DNA of 64,000 bases from Synechococcus sp. BO 8801 (GCF_002252675.1 NZ_NQKY01000003.1:124001-188000), one strand, 5' to 3'; shown: positions 40,041-48,735, counted from the stretch's first letter. Notes: generated by a model from the sequence alone, not told the origin. A program made the numbers and translations.

Positions 40041-40088
40041 GGAGGATTTGTCGATCCCGACGGTGCGGGTGATGTTGGTGGCGGTCAT
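37377..40088 (-). CDS. 903-residue repeat protein (predicted beta-solenoid), putative secreted cargo
   Basis: I recognise no family. Nearly the whole protein is about 18 degenerate repeats of roughly 40-70 residues. A repeat opens with (V/A)xGI plus a variable stretch, then an I-x-I-G-x-x-G strand-turn, a G-x-A stretch, and a closing (V/T)TGDAxA block; examples are KIAIGTDGNATGTAG and VTIGKAGSVAGSASG, each followed by a TGDA-type ending. It has no cysteine, very few aromatic residues, and no classical signal peptide. The alternation fits a parallel beta-solenoid. It is the first gene of the minus-strand type I secretion group, so secretion through that exporter is inferred, although it lacks RTX motifs. 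The long opposite-strand frame is compositionally a shadow. Confidence 0.75.
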   Translation of the reverse strand: MTATNITRTVGIDKSSIEVGTSTTVTASADSTTPAIDDVVSGDASATAATTAQAAILNSRIKIGTAGTLNAVEEGTVGAAATTTSGNATASASNNGPTGGIINTWHHPNQIQVGTNAVVSSTATNDALAVAEAVDGASSASANAGKVFGMKNVGLNAGQGTSLAASATGTSTAAAESVGLPPGTGASTATAGAYDAKVVGIYASGAKGGEVPPPTDEDAASASYGGEKKPLTISFGSTGTVSAFGTGAFDASATSVTGAADAQSRAKLVAGIAVGRDRFSNSNGASESESAPEMTSPGGLVMSFGENGAVAAQGSVGNGGVGARATAETVTGPAAATVGIKTIGGIVDVNRLGNQSLSNGPGSSSILTVGKDGDIQAAAVGNSAASAKAVTAPANVDVSATTNHNNVVGIAIDKLAIGENATRLFAQGFSQQAATAQSTTSGGDPIASAANGDFVAGVHATTITVGRNATDPVADASLNASATAGAVTTTAGSTALAGNGSTVVGFNQSSLAIGENVLGTGVFRATAASDLAAGATATTGDTTARAGGSGSSVIGLNASPVTIGKAGSVAGSASGTVGATAASVTGDAVAEAAQKARGIKDSKIAIGTDGNATGTAGLTGTASATTTTGDADAATDLSAKGIDNDVTIAIGKAGNVTGTATVTDSRTLASAVTGATDASSDLKAIGIHLGNTKVTIGTTGNTTGTATAAAPSVLSTTTTGDASVGVEQTAIGIKGSGYDGMGALSSSGGSAISAGLAGNVIGRGTGSALGTANTITGDALAGTEAFIAGIKKVDLSADNVTAEAQGTYGTNAMAVTGDATASSDVKVAGLLGNWNNASLNGDLRATARLVNEVMASTTTGMATATANSDVVGMSGYQINILQSGNITASAVSETLAQASTVTV

Positions 40089-40747
40089 GAGTCGTGAGGA
40101 TGAAGGGTCTTTATGTCCTGTAATCCCAGGAGGGCAAGGCAGAGATGCTCAGCCGGGCCGCTCTTCATTCCTACCACCGTTGTCATTACTCGACCCCGGA
40201 AGATGATGTGCCTAATAGTTACGAGTTAGCGCATGTGCTGCAGATCTGCATGATCTCAACATGCCGTGACTCTTCTCAACAGCGTTGTAGTGATCAGGGA
40301 AAGGGAGATGTGCCGAATCAGGATCTATCCCCCGAGCTGCCATCATTTCCCTCCCCCACGAGAGCCGAGGGGAGCGTCCGAAGCCCATGAACGCCATGCC
40401 ACAGCCGTCCAATGGAGTTGGACTCCGGCCGCGTCGCGGCTCCGCAGATCGGTTGATCTGTCTTGGTTGTTACTGATTCAGCCGTTCATCACCCACCGCC
40501 GGCGGCGTCGACGGTGCTCCCTCCCGTGGAGCAGACAATCCTCCCCGTCCCGACCGCCATCGTGGTCCGGGGCGCCATGCCCCTGAATCGTCCACAGCCC
40601 CTGCCGCGCCCGATCCCTGGGGTGGGAAGGGCGGACTCAGGGGCCTGGACGCCTGCAGCGCCATCGCATCGATCAGAAAACGTGATCGCCAGGCCAGCCG
40701 ACGCAGTCGCGCAGCATCGGTGAGGCCTGGCGCGGCCTGGTCCTCGA
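40089..40747. other. 659-base non-coding, relatively AT-rich region before the secretion operon
   Basis: No frame here looks protein-coding; the short open frames lack codon bias, sensible starts and recognisable residues. By eye the stretch at 40140-40330 has much lower GC than the neighbouring genes. It holds a 12-base palindrome (40239-40250) and, on the minus strand, ACATAAAGA shortly before the 903-residue gene. It is the natural place for the operon promoter and regulator sites. Confidence 0.6.
40239..40250. promoter_or_regulatory. 12-bp perfect palindrome TGCAGATCTGCA
   Basis: A perfect 12-base palindrome about 150 bases upstream of the 903-residue gene. It could be an operator for a dimeric regulator. 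Position is the only support for a function. Confidence 0.3.
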
Positions 40748-41188
40748 TCAGTCCTCGATCGTCACCTTGCGGATCCGGCTGCCGTTCTTCAGGGCCAGCA
40801 CCACATCGATGTTCTCGGTGTGGCCGAACACGGTGTGCTGGCCATCCAGGTGGGGCTGGGGACCATGGCACAGGAAGAACTGGCTGCCACCGGTGTTGCG
40901 GCCCGCATGGGCCATCGACAGGCTGCCGGCCTTGTGCTTCTGGGCGTTGATCTCGCAGGGAATCGTGTAGCCGGGGCCACCGGTGCCGGCCATGCCGCGG
41001 GCACCCTCGCGGCTGTTGGGACAACCTCCCTGGGCCATGAAGCCGTTGATCACCCGGTGGAAGGCCAGGCCGTCATAGAAGCCGTCCTTCGAGAGCTTCA
41101 CGAAGTTCGCGACGGTACCGGGGGCATCGGCGTCGAACAGATCGATGGTGATCAGTCCGGCGTCGGTGTCCATCAGGGCCTTGGGCAC
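40748..41188 (-). CDS. cyclophilin-type peptidyl-prolyl cis-trans isomerase
   Basis: Single-domain cyclophilin, 146 residues, probably cytoplasmic because no signal peptide is visible. The family core is complete: [48 protein letters not shown] and [18 protein letters not shown]. The GTG at 41186-41188 is chosen ([17 protein letters not shown]); an ATG five codons later is also possible. TACAGT at 41209-41214 on this strand is a plausible -10 box 20 bases upstream and fits the chosen start. It is divergent from mtnP with a 49-base gap. Confidence 0.92.
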   Translation of the reverse strand: MPKALMDTDAGLITIDLFDADAPGTVANFVKLSKDGFYDGLAFHRVINGFMAQGGCPNSREGARGMAGTGGPGYTIPCEINAQKHKAGSLSMAHAGRNTGGSQFFLCHGPQPHLDGQHTVFGHTENIDVVLALKNGSRIRKVTIED

Positions 41189-41208
41189 GGTCGAGGAGGC
41201 AAACTTCG

Positions 41209-41214
41209 ACTGTA
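41209..41214 (-). promoter_or_regulatory. candidate -10 box TACAGT for cyclophilin gene
   Basis: TACAGT on the minus strand, 20 bases before the GTG start, matches the TANNNT pattern seen before other genes here. Confidence 0.4.
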
Positions 41215-41237
41215 TCCGTCCAGGGCACCCCGCATCC

Positions 41238-42209
41238 ATGGCCACCACCGAGCCCCCTTCCCCATCGACCCAGGCCAGCGGTCTGCCGACGTCCGACCTT
41301 TCCCGGGCCCGCCTCGGGGTGCTCGGTGGCAGCGGCCTCTATGCCATGGAGGGCCTCGAGGACGTGCGCGAACTGACGGTCGACACCCCCTACGGAGCCC
41401 CCTCCGACAGCCTGCGGATCGGCCGGATCGGCGATCTGGAGGTGGTGTTCCTGGCCCGTCACGGCCGTCACCACACCTTCACCCCCAGCGAGGTTCCCTA
41501 CCGGGCCAACCTCTGGGCCCTGCGCTCCCTCGGCGTTCGCTGGATCCTGTCGGTGTCCGCCGTGGGTTCCCTCCAGGAGAACGTGCGGCCCCTCGACATG
41601 GTGGTGCCCGATCAGTTCATCGATCGCACCATGCAGCGGCCGCTCACCTTCTTCGGGGAGGGCCTGGTGGCCCACGTCGGTAATGCCGACCCCTACTGCG
41701 CCGTGCTCTCCCGGGTCCTCGGCGACGTCAGCGACAGCCTGATGCCGGAGGGGCGCCAGCTCCACCGCGGCGGCACCTATCTCTGCATGGAGGGGCCGGC
41801 TTTCTCCACCCGGGCGGAATCCGAGCTCTACCGCTCCTGGGGCTGCACGGTGATCGGCATGACCAACCACACCGAGGCACGGCTGGCCCGGGAGGCGGAG
41901 ATGGCCTACGCCACCCTGGCGATGGTCACCGACTACGACTGCTGGCATGCGATGCATGACGCCGTCACCGTCGAGCTGGTGATCGACAACCTGCGGGCCA
42001 ATGCGGCCCTCGCCCAGCAGATCGTGCGGCTGGCCGCCGAACGGGTGCAGGCCCTGCGGCCCCCCAGCCCGGCCCACCAGGCCCTGCGCGATGCCCTGAT
42101 GACGCCGGCCGCCCAGGTGCCGCCGGCCACCCGGCGCCGCACCGAGCTGTTCACCGCCCCCTACTGGGGACCGTTCAGCGAAGAGGGGGCGACGACGGCG
42201 GCAGGCTGA
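41238..42209 (+). CDS. mtnP: S-methyl-5'-thioadenosine phosphorylase
   Basis: MtnP splits methylthioadenosine, a by-product of polyamine and other SAM-dependent reactions, into adenine and methylthioribose-1-phosphate. The 323 residues match the family-2 purine nucleoside phosphorylase pattern: [70 protein letters not shown], and [20 protein letters not shown] with VTDYDCWH. The ATG at 41238 begins a 25-residue tail before the domain. The 3' end overlaps the opposing murQ gene by 35 bases. Confidence 0.93.
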   Translation: MATTEPPSPSTQASGLPTSDLSRARLGVLGGSGLYAMEGLEDVRELTVDTPYGAPSDSLRIGRIGDLEVVFLARHGRHHTFTPSEVPYRANLWALRSLGVRWILSVSAVGSLQENVRPLDMVVPDQFIDRTMQRPLTFFGEGLVAHVGNADPYCAVLSRVLGDVSDSLMPEGRQLHRGGTYLCMEGPAFSTRAESELYRSWGCTVIGMTNHTEARLAREAEMAYATLAMVTDYDCWHAMHDAVTVELVIDNLRANAALAQQIVRLAAERVQALRPPSPAHQALRDALMTPAAQVPPATRRRTELFTAPYWGPFSEEGATTAAG

Positions 42210-43122
42210 CCCCGAGGGCTTCGAGGCACTGGCGCAGGCCGGGGCCGTGGCTCTCCAGGGCCGCACGGGCCGCCCCGGTCTCCAGGCCGGAGGCGGCCAT
42301 CAGCAGCGCCAGCCGCACCGACCCCCCGGCCTGCTCCAGCAGGCCCAGTCCCTGCTCGCGGGGAACGCCGGCCAGATCCCGCAGGATGCGCAGGGCCCGG
42401 TCCTCCAGCTTGCTGTTGGTGACGGCCACATCCACCATCCGGTTACCGAAGACCTTGCCCAGGCGCACCATCACGCCGGTGGAGAGGATGTTGAGCGCCA
42501 TCTTGGTGGCGGTGCCCGCCTTGAGCCGGGTGGAGCCGGTCAGCAGTTCCGGCCCGGTCAGCAGGCGGATGTCGATGTCGCAGGGCATCGGCACCTGCTG
42601 GGCGGGCACGCAGGCCATGGCCACGGTGAGGGCCCCGATCGCCTGGCCGTGGGCCAGTCCCCCCAGCACGTAGGGGGTGGTGCCGCCGGCGGCGATGCCC
42701 ACCAGGGCATCATGCGGGCCGAAGCCCCGCTGGATGAGGTCGTCGCGGCCCGCCTCCAGCAGGTCTTCGAGCCCTTCGGAGCTGCGCAGCAGGGCCGCGG
42801 CTCCACCCGCGAGCACGCCCTGCACCAGCTCCGGGGGACTGCAGAAGGTGGGCGGACACTCCGCCGCATCCAGCACCCCGAGCCGTCCCGAGGTCCCCGC
42901 CCCCAGGTAGAAGAGGCGCCCGCCCCGCGCCAGGCGTGCCGCGATGGCGTCGATGGCGGCCGTCAGGGCCGGCGCGGCGGCGGCCACCGCCTGCTGGGGC
43001 AGCAGGTCGTTGGCACAGAACAGCTCCACCAGGCTTGCCGTCGGCAGCTGGTCGAGGGTCTCGCTGGCGGGGTTGGGCCGCTCGGTGAGCAGGTGGCCCC
43101 TGTCGTCGCCGGTGCCGCTCAA
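42175..43122 (-). CDS. murQ: N-acetylmuramic acid 6-phosphate etherase
   Basis: MurQ removes the lactyl ether from MurNAc-6-phosphate, feeding cell-wall sugars back into metabolism. The 315 residues have the N-terminal TERPNPASETLD motif, the SIS fold with YLGAGTSGRLGVLDAAECPPTF, a catalytic Glu region in SSEGLEDLLEAG, GIAAGGTTPYVLGGL, and GTATKMALNILSTGVMVRLGKV. All are typical. No MurNAc kinase is in the window. Its ATG overlaps the DUF3110 stop as ATGA. Confidence 0.95.
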   Translation of the reverse strand: MSGTGDDRGHLLTERPNPASETLDQLPTASLVELFCANDLLPQQAVAAAAPALTAAIDAIAARLARGGRLFYLGAGTSGRLGVLDAAECPPTFCSPPELVQGVLAGGAAALLRSSEGLEDLLEAGRDDLIQRGFGPHDALVGIAAGGTTPYVLGGLAHGQAIGALTVAMACVPAQQVPMPCDIDIRLLTGPELLTGSTRLKAGTATKMALNILSTGVMVRLGKVFGNRMVDVAVTNSKLEDRALRILRDLAGVPREQGLGLLEQAGGSVRLALLMAASGLETGAARAALESHGPGLRQCLEALGVSLPPSSPPLR

Positions 43123-43550
43123 AGCAGACCTTCGAGGCGACGGCGGAAGGCCTCCAGCTCCGCATCGCCGGCGGGGCCATGGGGGTCCTCCACCTCGGCG
43201 GCCGTCGGCTCCTCCTTCCAGCCCGTCACTTCCATGTTGCGTTCGGGCGGGGCGAGCAGCAGACGCTCCTCCTCGCTCTCGGGCATGAAGCCGGCGGGGA
43301 CGAAGCGGGCCTCGTAGCCCGCCTCGGCGCAGAAATCCTCCAGATCCTGGCGATTGAGGGCCTCAACGCAGGGCACCGGAAAGTCCTGGGCCTCAAGCAG
43401 CCCGGCGTAGCGCTCAGCGTCGTCGGGGTTCTCAAACAACAGAACCACCGTGCGGCCGCCGAGCTCGAGCGAGTGGATGCCTTCCTGGTCACTGCCCGGA
43501 TCGAACAGCAGGACATGCACCGGGTTGGGTGGGAGACCGCCGTCTGTCAC
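43119..43550 (-). CDS. DUF3110 domain protein
   Basis: This 143-residue protein matches the cyanobacterial DUF3110 pattern: VHVLLFDPGSDQEGIHSLEL, VVLLFENPDDAERYAGLLEA, and DLEDFCAEAGYEARFVPAG. It has no signal peptide. Function is unknown. A Glu-rich C-terminus ends with AFRRRLEGLL. It uses a GTG start and is coupled to murQ by a 4-base overlap. Confidence 0.8.
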   Translation of the reverse strand: MTDGGLPPNPVHVLLFDPGSDQEGIHSLELGGRTVVLLFENPDDAERYAGLLEAQDFPVPCVEALNRQDLEDFCAEAGYEARFVPAGFMPESEEERLLLAPPERNMEVTGWKEEPTAAEVEDPHGPAGDAELEAFRRRLEGLL

Positions 43551-43606
43551 ATCGTCAGGGGTGGGGCGCAGGCCAGTGTCTCATCCGTTGGCGGTCGATG
43601 GGCGGT

Positions 43607-44551
43607 TCAGTCCCCGTCCCTGGGGCCGTTCTGCTCCCGGTCCAGCTCCCGCAGGCGCCTGAACAGGGCCTCCTCCGCCTCCGTCGGCCGCTCCGGAACG
43701 AGGATCCTCACCTCCACCAGCTGGTCGCCCCGCTGGTCCCCCTGGCGCTGCCCCCGCTGCCGCAGCCGCAGCAGCCGGCCGCTGGAGGATCCGGGAGGCA
43801 CCCGCAGCCGCACGGGGCCCTCCAGGGTGGGCACCACCGCCTGGCAGCCGAGGGCGGCATCGGCGGGGTGGAGATCGAGCTGGTAATGCACCCGCAGGCC
43901 GTCGATGCGCAGGCCCTCCTCGGTGCGCACCCGCAGCTGCAGGAAGTGGTCGGCCCCGCCGGCCGCCACCCCGGCCAGCCGCAGCCGCCAGCCATCGCCC
44001 GCCAGAGGCGGCGTCCAGACCTCCACCACCGTGCCGTCGCGCAGCTCCAGCTCCAGCCGCTGTCCGCTGAGGGCCTGCTCCGGGGTGAGGGTCACGAGGG
44101 TCTCCTCGTCGGTGGCGGCCATCACCGGTGGCGGTGAGGCCGGCGCCGTTGCCACCTCGCCGGCCGCGGCGGGCTCCTCCTCGACGGGCTCCTCCTCCCA
44201 GTCGCGAGGGCTGCGGCGCTCCTGGCCGAACAGCTCCGCCAGGTAGTCCTCGAAGCGGGGAAAGCCTGAGGCGAAGGGGTCGCTGTCGAGCCCGGCGCTG
44301 TCCTGACCCTCCCCGGCCTCCCAGGCCCGGCGGCGGACCGGATCGGAGAGCACCGCGTAGGCCTCGTTGACCTCCTTGAAGCGGGCCTCCGCCACCGGGT
44401 CGTTGCCGTTGAGGTCCGGGTGCCAGCGGCGGGCCTGCTGGCGGAAGGCCCGCTTGATGCCGGCGGCGTCGGCGCCCGGTGCCAGGCCGAGCACCTGCCA
44501 GTGATCACGGGCGGCGCTGGCCACCGGGTCCGAGGTGGGGGACTGGCTCAC
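43607..44551 (-). CDS. dnaJ: DnaJ-class co-chaperone, CbpA type
   Basis: This J-domain protein stimulates the ATPase of DnaK. The J domain is at about residues 16-75 with HPD at 44-46 in RRWHPDLNGND and FKEVNEAYAVLSDPVRR. A short acidic/Pro/Ala linker follows in place of a G/F region; the zinc finger is absent. Residues 150-314 form the substrate-binding C-terminal domains (LTPEQALSGQRLELEL, LRVHYQLDLHPADAALG). It lies 5 bases after dnaK on the same strand, so the pair is co-transcribed. Confidence 0.92.
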   Translation of the reverse strand: MSQSPTSDPVASAARDHWQVLGLAPGADAAGIKRAFRQQARRWHPDLNGNDPVAEARFKEVNEAYAVLSDPVRRRAWEAGEGQDSAGLDSDPFASGFPRFEDYLAELFGQERRSPRDWEEEPVEEEPAAAGEVATAPASPPPVMAATDEETLVTLTPEQALSGQRLELELRDGTVVEVWTPPLAGDGWRLRLAGVAAGGADHFLQLRVRTEEGLRIDGLRVHYQLDLHPADAALGCQAVVPTLEGPVRLRVPPGSSSGRLLRLRQRGQRQGDQRGDQLVEVRILVPERPTEAEEALFRRLRELDREQNGPRDGD

Positions 44552-44556
44552 GACCC

Positions 44557-46698
44557 TCAGCCGTCGGCCCAGGGATCGTCCTGGTCGTAGCGGCCGCCGC
44601 GGCGTGGGCGGTGCCGTTCGCCGGAGACCTCACGGTCGTAGGACTCCTGACGATCCCAGGAGCGTCCGTTGTCCCAGCGGCGGGAGTCGTCGTCGTAGCC
44701 GGCCTCCCGCTCGGCGAAGCGGCCAAGGGGGTAGGGATCCCGCTGCAGCGGCCGGGGCGGGCTCGACCAGGGGTCGGAGCGGCCCGATCCGCCCCAGTCG
44801 TCCCAGTCGTCGTCGGAGAAGAGTTCGTCCTTGAGGGACCCCAGGGTGTTCTTGAGACCCTGGAGCGGGCCGCTCTCCGCCCGCCGTTCCCCCAGCAGGC
44901 GCCTGTTGAGGCCGAACAGGGCCTCCTGCAGCTGGCTCACGGCCAGTTCGAGGTCGGCGGGGTCCTCCTGGGCCAGCAGGTCCTGCACATCGCGCAGGGA
45001 CAGCTCCACGGCGCGCTGCTGGCGGTCGGCACCGGCGGGGCCCAGCTCCAGGGCGGCATCCCGCAGCCGCCGCTCGGCCTGGGCCACCAGGGTCTGGGCG
45101 CGGTTGCGGCGGTCGATGACGGCCCGCTTGCGGCGATCCTCCACCGACTTGCGCTCCGCCTCCTCCAGCAACTTGTTGATCTCCTCCTCGCTGAGGTTCG
45201 AGCCCCCCTGGATCGAGACGCTCTGCTGGCGCCCGGTGGTGCGGTCGGTGGCGGACACCTGCAGCAGGCCGTTGGCATCGATGTCGAAGGACACCTGCAC
45301 CTGGGGCACGCCGCGCGGGGCCGGCGGGATGCCGGAGAGGCGGAAGCGGCCGAGGGACTTGTTGTCGGCAGCCATCTGCCGCTCCCCCTGCAGCACATGG
45401 ATCTCCACCGACGACTGATTGGCCTCCGAGGTGCTGAACAGATCCGACTTGCGCACCGGAATCGGGGTGTTGCGGGGAATCAGCACCTTCATGACCCCAC
45501 CGATCGTCTCCAGCCCGAGGGAGAGGGGGGTGACGTCGTTGAGCATCAGGTCGCGCAGCTCGCCGGTGAGGATGCCGGCCTGCACCGCCGCGCCGATCGC
45601 CACCACCTCGTCGGGGTTGACCGACTGGCAGGGCTCCCGCGGAATCAGGGTGCGCACCATCTCCTGCACCATCGGCATGCGGGTGGAACCGCCCACGAGA
45701 ACGACATCGTCGATGGCGTCGGCACTCAGGCCCGAATCCCGCAGGGCCCGCTGGACCGGGCGCAGCAGCCGGTCGAGCAGGTCGGGGCAGAGGCCTTCGA
45801 ACGTGCCCCGCTCCAGGGTGGTCTCGATGTGGAGGGGGCCGTCGGGTCCGGTGGCGATGAAGGGCAGCGACAGCGGCGTGCTCTGCACGCCCGAGAGCTC
45901 CTGCTTGGCCTTCTCGGCGGCCTCGGTGAGCCGCTGCAGGGCCTGGCGGTCGCGGCGCAGGTCGATGCCGTGCTCGGCGAGGAAGGCCTCGGCCACCCAG
46001 TCGACGATGCGGCGGTCCCAGTCGTTGCCGCCCAGCTGGGTGTCGCCGCTGGTGGCCATCACGTCGAAGACGCCGTTGGCGATGCGCAGCACGGACACAT
46101 CGAAGGTGCCACCGCCCAGGTCGAACACCAGCACCCGCTTGACCGTGCTGCGATCGAAGCCGTAGGCAAGCGCCGCCGCGGTGGGTTCGTTGAGGATCCG
46201 CTCCACCGTGATGCCCGCCAGGCGACCGGCGTCGCGGGTGGCCTGGCGCTGGGCATCGTTGAAGTAGGCCGGCACCGTGATCACGGCCGCCTCCACCGCT
46301 TCGCCCAGGTAGGTGGTGGCGTCGTCGACCAGCTTGCGCAGGATCGAGGCCACCAGCTCCTCGGGGGCGTACTCCCGCTCCGTGGCGGGGCAGATCACAC
46401 GCACGTTGCCCTGGTCGTTGGCGCGCACGCTGTAGGGCACGCCCAGGCTGCCCTCGTCGAGTTCGTCCCAGCTGCGGCCGACGAAGCGCTTGAGGTTGGC
46501 GAAGGTGTTGCGGGGATTGAGCACCAACTGGCGCCGGGCCAGCTGGCCCACCAGCAGCTCCTGGTCACGGCTGAACCCCACCACCGAAGGGGTGGTGCGC
46601 CCCCCTTCCGCATTGGCGATGACCTGGGGCCTGCCGCCTTCGAGCACGGCCACCACCGAATTGGTGGTGCCCAGATCGATGCCGACGATGCGCCCCAT
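44557..46698 (-). CDS. dnaK: Hsp70 chaperone DnaK, long-tail cyanobacterial paralogue
   Basis: The 713-residue Hsp70 has the ATPase domain ([39 protein letters not shown]) and substrate domain ([23 protein letters not shown]). The C-terminus from about 610 is unlike DnaK2-type ends: it is an Asp/Arg/Trp/Ser-rich tail ([31 protein letters not shown]). This is like the DnaK1 paralogue group of cyanobacteria, which has long variable tails. Paralogue assignment is by tail and partner (CbpA-type DnaJ), so it is moderately sure. TAGCGT at 46720-46725 is a likely -10 box. Confidence 0.93.
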   Translation of the reverse strand: MGRIVGIDLGTTNSVVAVLEGGRPQVIANAEGGRTTPSVVGFSRDQELLVGQLARRQLVLNPRNTFANLKRFVGRSWDELDEGSLGVPYSVRANDQGNVRVICPATEREYAPEELVASILRKLVDDATTYLGEAVEAAVITVPAYFNDAQRQATRDAGRLAGITVERILNEPTAAALAYGFDRSTVKRVLVFDLGGGTFDVSVLRIANGVFDVMATSGDTQLGGNDWDRRIVDWVAEAFLAEHGIDLRRDRQALQRLTEAAEKAKQELSGVQSTPLSLPFIATGPDGPLHIETTLERGTFEGLCPDLLDRLLRPVQRALRDSGLSADAIDDVVLVGGSTRMPMVQEMVRTLIPREPCQSVNPDEVVAIGAAVQAGILTGELRDLMLNDVTPLSLGLETIGGVMKVLIPRNTPIPVRKSDLFSTSEANQSSVEIHVLQGERQMAADNKSLGRFRLSGIPPAPRGVPQVQVSFDIDANGLLQVSATDRTTGRQQSVSIQGGSNLSEEEINKLLEEAERKSVEDRRKRAVIDRRNRAQTLVAQAERRLRDAALELGPAGADRQQRAVELSLRDVQDLLAQEDPADLELAVSQLQEALFGLNRRLLGERRAESGPLQGLKNTLGSLKDELFSDDDWDDWGGSGRSDPWSSPPRPLQRDPYPLGRFAEREAGYDDDSRRWDNGRSWDRQESYDREVSGERHRPRRGGRYDQDDPWADG

Positions 46699-46719
46699 GG
46701 AAGTCCTGATGGCGGCCCA

Positions 46720-46725
46720 ACGCTA
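46720..46725 (-). promoter_or_regulatory. candidate -10 box TAGCGT for dnaK
   Basis: TAGCGT on the minus strand ends 21 bases before the dnaK ATG and fits the TANNNT pattern seen repeatedly in this window. Confidence 0.4.
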
Positions 46726-46741
46726 CCGGAGCCCGTCGACC

Positions 46742-46760
46742 GTTAAACCGAGCTTAAACG
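46742..46760 (+). promoter_or_regulatory. candidate Pho box upstream of pstC
   Basis: Two 8-base direct repeats, GTTAAACC and CTTAAACG, are separated by exactly 3 bases (GAG). This is the layout of the cyanobacterial PhoB (SphR) box, whose repeats are close to CTTAACCT. It lies 62 bases before pstC and 43 bases from the divergent dnaK. Confidence 0.6.
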
Positions 46761-46822
46761 GGCCGACTGAAACTCGTGCTGAGATCAGGTGCAACGTCCA
46801 TGCCGACCGGCATCATTGCTGC

Positions 46823-47776
46823 ATGAGGAGCACCCCCTCCACCGACGCGTTCACCCTCAGACGGCGGCCACCCCAGGAGAAGCTGGTCGACATCGGCTTC
46901 CGCCAGCTCACCCTCGTGCTGGCCGCCTCGGTGGGGGTCGTCCTTGTGGCGATCTTCGTGACGGTGTTCAGCGGCGCCAAGGAGGCCATGGCCACCTTCG
47001 GCCTCAGGTTCCTGACCACCTCCGCCTGGGACCCCGTCAACGAGGACTACGGGGCCCTGATCGCCATCTACGGCACCCTCGTCACTTCGATCCTCTCCCT
47101 GCTCATCGCCGTGCCCATCGGTCTGGGAACGGCGATTTTCATCACCGAGGACCTGCTCCCCCGTGGCGTCAGGGATCTGATCGGCCTGATGGTGGAACTG
47201 CTTGCCGCCATTCCCTCGGTGGTGCTCGGTCTGTGGGCCATCTTCGTGATGGAGCCGGCGATCCGCCCCTTCCTTGGCTTTCTCCACTCCACCCTGGGCT
47301 GGACACCGTTCTTCGCCACCGCACCCCAGGGTCCCGGCACGGCGCCGGCGATCCTGATCCTGGTGGTGATGGTGCTGCCGATCATCACCGCCATCTCGCG
47401 TGATGCCCTCAACCAGGTGCCGATCGAGCTGCGCCAGGGGGCCTATGGGGTGGGCACCACCCGCTGGGGCGCCATCTTCAACGTCATCCTGCCGGCCGCC
47501 GTCTCCTCCATCATGGGCGGCGTGATGCTCTCCCTCGGCCGGGCCATGGGCGAGACGATGGCGGTGACGATGATCATCGGCAACTCCCTCAATTTCAGCG
47601 TCTCGCTCCTGGCCCCGGGCAACACCATTTCCTCGATGCTGGCCAACCAGTTCGGCGAAGCGGATGGCATCCAGGTCTCTGCCCTGATGTACGCGGCCGT
47701 CGTGCTGATGATCCTCACCTTCGTCGTCAACGTGATGGCCCAGTGGATCGTGCGGCGCCTGAGCCTGCGCTACTGA
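46823..47776 (+). CDS. pstC: phosphate ABC transporter permease PstC
   Basis: PstC is one of two membrane subunits of the high-affinity phosphate importer. The 317 residues have six or more hydrophobic segments beginning at LTLVLAASVGVVLVAIFVTV. The EAA-type coupling loop is in VPIELRQGAYGVGTTRWGAI followed by LPAAVSSIMGGVML, and GRAMGETMAVTMIIGN is the family signature. The ATG at 46823 is chosen because the membrane domain begins soon after. It is the first gene of a pstC-pstA-pstB operon behind a candidate Pho box. No pstS is adjacent. Confidence 0.95.
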   Translation: MRSTPSTDAFTLRRRPPQEKLVDIGFRQLTLVLAASVGVVLVAIFVTVFSGAKEAMATFGLRFLTTSAWDPVNEDYGALIAIYGTLVTSILSLLIAVPIGLGTAIFITEDLLPRGVRDLIGLMVELLAAIPSVVLGLWAIFVMEPAIRPFLGFLHSTLGWTPFFATAPQGPGTAPAILILVVMVLPIITAISRDALNQVPIELRQGAYGVGTTRWGAIFNVILPAAVSSIMGGVMLSLGRAMGETMAVTMIIGNSLNFSVSLLAPGNTISSMLANQFGEADGIQVSALMYAAVVLMILTFVVNVMAQWIVRRLSLRY

Positions 47777-47826
47777 GCCGCAACCCTTCCGATCCCACCC
47801 ACCCGCGTTCACGACGTTCCCTGGCC

Positions 47827-48735
47827 ATGTCCGTCTCGACTCCGCCGACGACCCGTCACTTCACGGAACGGCTCACCCTCCATTACGACCCGTCCCTGAA
47901 GCGCAACCGCTTCAACCAGATCGCCACCGCCATCGCCGGATTCTTCGCGGTGGTCGCGGTGATTCCCCTGTTCCTGGTGATCATCTACGTGTTGTTCCAG
48001 GGGGGGCGGCTGCTCAGCCTTCAACTGCTGACGGAACTGCCCCCGGCCCCCGGCCTTGAAGGCGGCGGCATCGGCAACGCCATCCTGGGCACCATCGTGG
48101 TGACCCTGGTCGCCTCCCTGATCGCCATTCCGGTGGGGGTGGGGGGCGGTGTCTACCTCTCGGAATATGCCCAGAACGGCTGGTTCTCCCGCTTCGTGCG
48201 CTTCGGCAACGACGTGCTGGCCGGGGTGCCCTCGATCATCTGCGGCGTGTTCATCTATTCCCTGATCGTCGCCACCCGGATCTTCTTCGACCAGAGCTTC
48301 AGCGCCATGGCCGGCGGCATCGCCCTCTCGGTGCTGATGCTTCCCACCGTGATCAAGACCACCTACGAGGGCCTGCTGCTGGTGCCGCAGGAACTGCGCT
48401 GGGGGGCTTACGGCGTCGGCGCCTCCCGCTTCGTGACCATCACCAGGATCACCCTGCCGGCCGCCTTCACCCCCATCGCCACCGGGGTGGTGCTGGGGAT
48501 CGCCAGGGCCGCCGGCGAAACGGCTCCGCTGATCTTCACCGCCCTGTTCTCCCCCTTCTGGCCCGAGGGGCTGTTCAATCCGATCGCCACCATGTCGGTG
48601 TTGATCTTCAACTTCGCGATCATGCCCTATGAGGCCCAGAACGAGCTGGCCTGGGCCGCCTCCTTCGTGCTGGTGATCATGATTCTCGGCGCCAACCTGC
48701 TGGCCCGCTGGATCAGCCGGGTGTCGCGCACCTGA
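47827..48735 (+). CDS. pstA: phosphate ABC transporter permease PstA
   Basis: PstA pairs with PstC in the phosphate importer. The 302 residues show about six membrane segments, with [20 protein letters not shown] first. The substrate-path block [20 protein letters not shown], the [13 protein letters not shown] block and the EAA-type loop in [20 protein letters not shown] are typical. [17 protein letters not shown] is the signature. The start ATG follows a 50-base gap after pstC; upstream in-frame sequence reads back into the pstC region and is not used. Confidence 0.95.
   Translation: MSVSTPPTTRHFTERLTLHYDPSLKRNRFNQIATAIAGFFAVVAVIPLFLVIIYVLFQGGRLLSLQLLTELPPAPGLEGGGIGNAILGTIVVTLVASLIAIPVGVGGGVYLSEYAQNGWFSRFVRFGNDVLAGVPSIICGVFIYSLIVATRIFFDQSFSAMAGGIALSVLMLPTVIKTTYEGLLLVPQELRWGAYGVGASRFVTITRITLPAAFTPIATGVVLGIARAAGETAPLIFTALFSPFWPEGLFNPIATMSVLIFNFAIMPYEAQNELAWAASFVLVIMILGANLLARWISRVSRT

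Noticed and set aside
37377-40088. CRISPR-like repetition
   Set aside because: The repeats are protein-level, unequal in length and not identical in DNA; no spacer structure.
37272-40097. A 941-codon Gly/His-rich open frame opposite the 903-residue repeat gene
   Set aside because: It is low in complexity without repeat-structured motifs. The minus strand matches the operon direction and has conserved repeat plan and a good start.
40115-40135. A 13-base resemblance to primate Alu sequence (CCTGTAATCCCAG) in the non-coding gap
   Set aside because: The match ends after 13 bases and flanking sequence does not fit Alu; treated as chance, not contamination.
40145-40586. Short open frames of 66-106 codons in the gap at 40.1-40.6 kb
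   Set aside because: No codon bias like the neighbours, no ribosome site, mutually overlapping frames and no recognisable residues.
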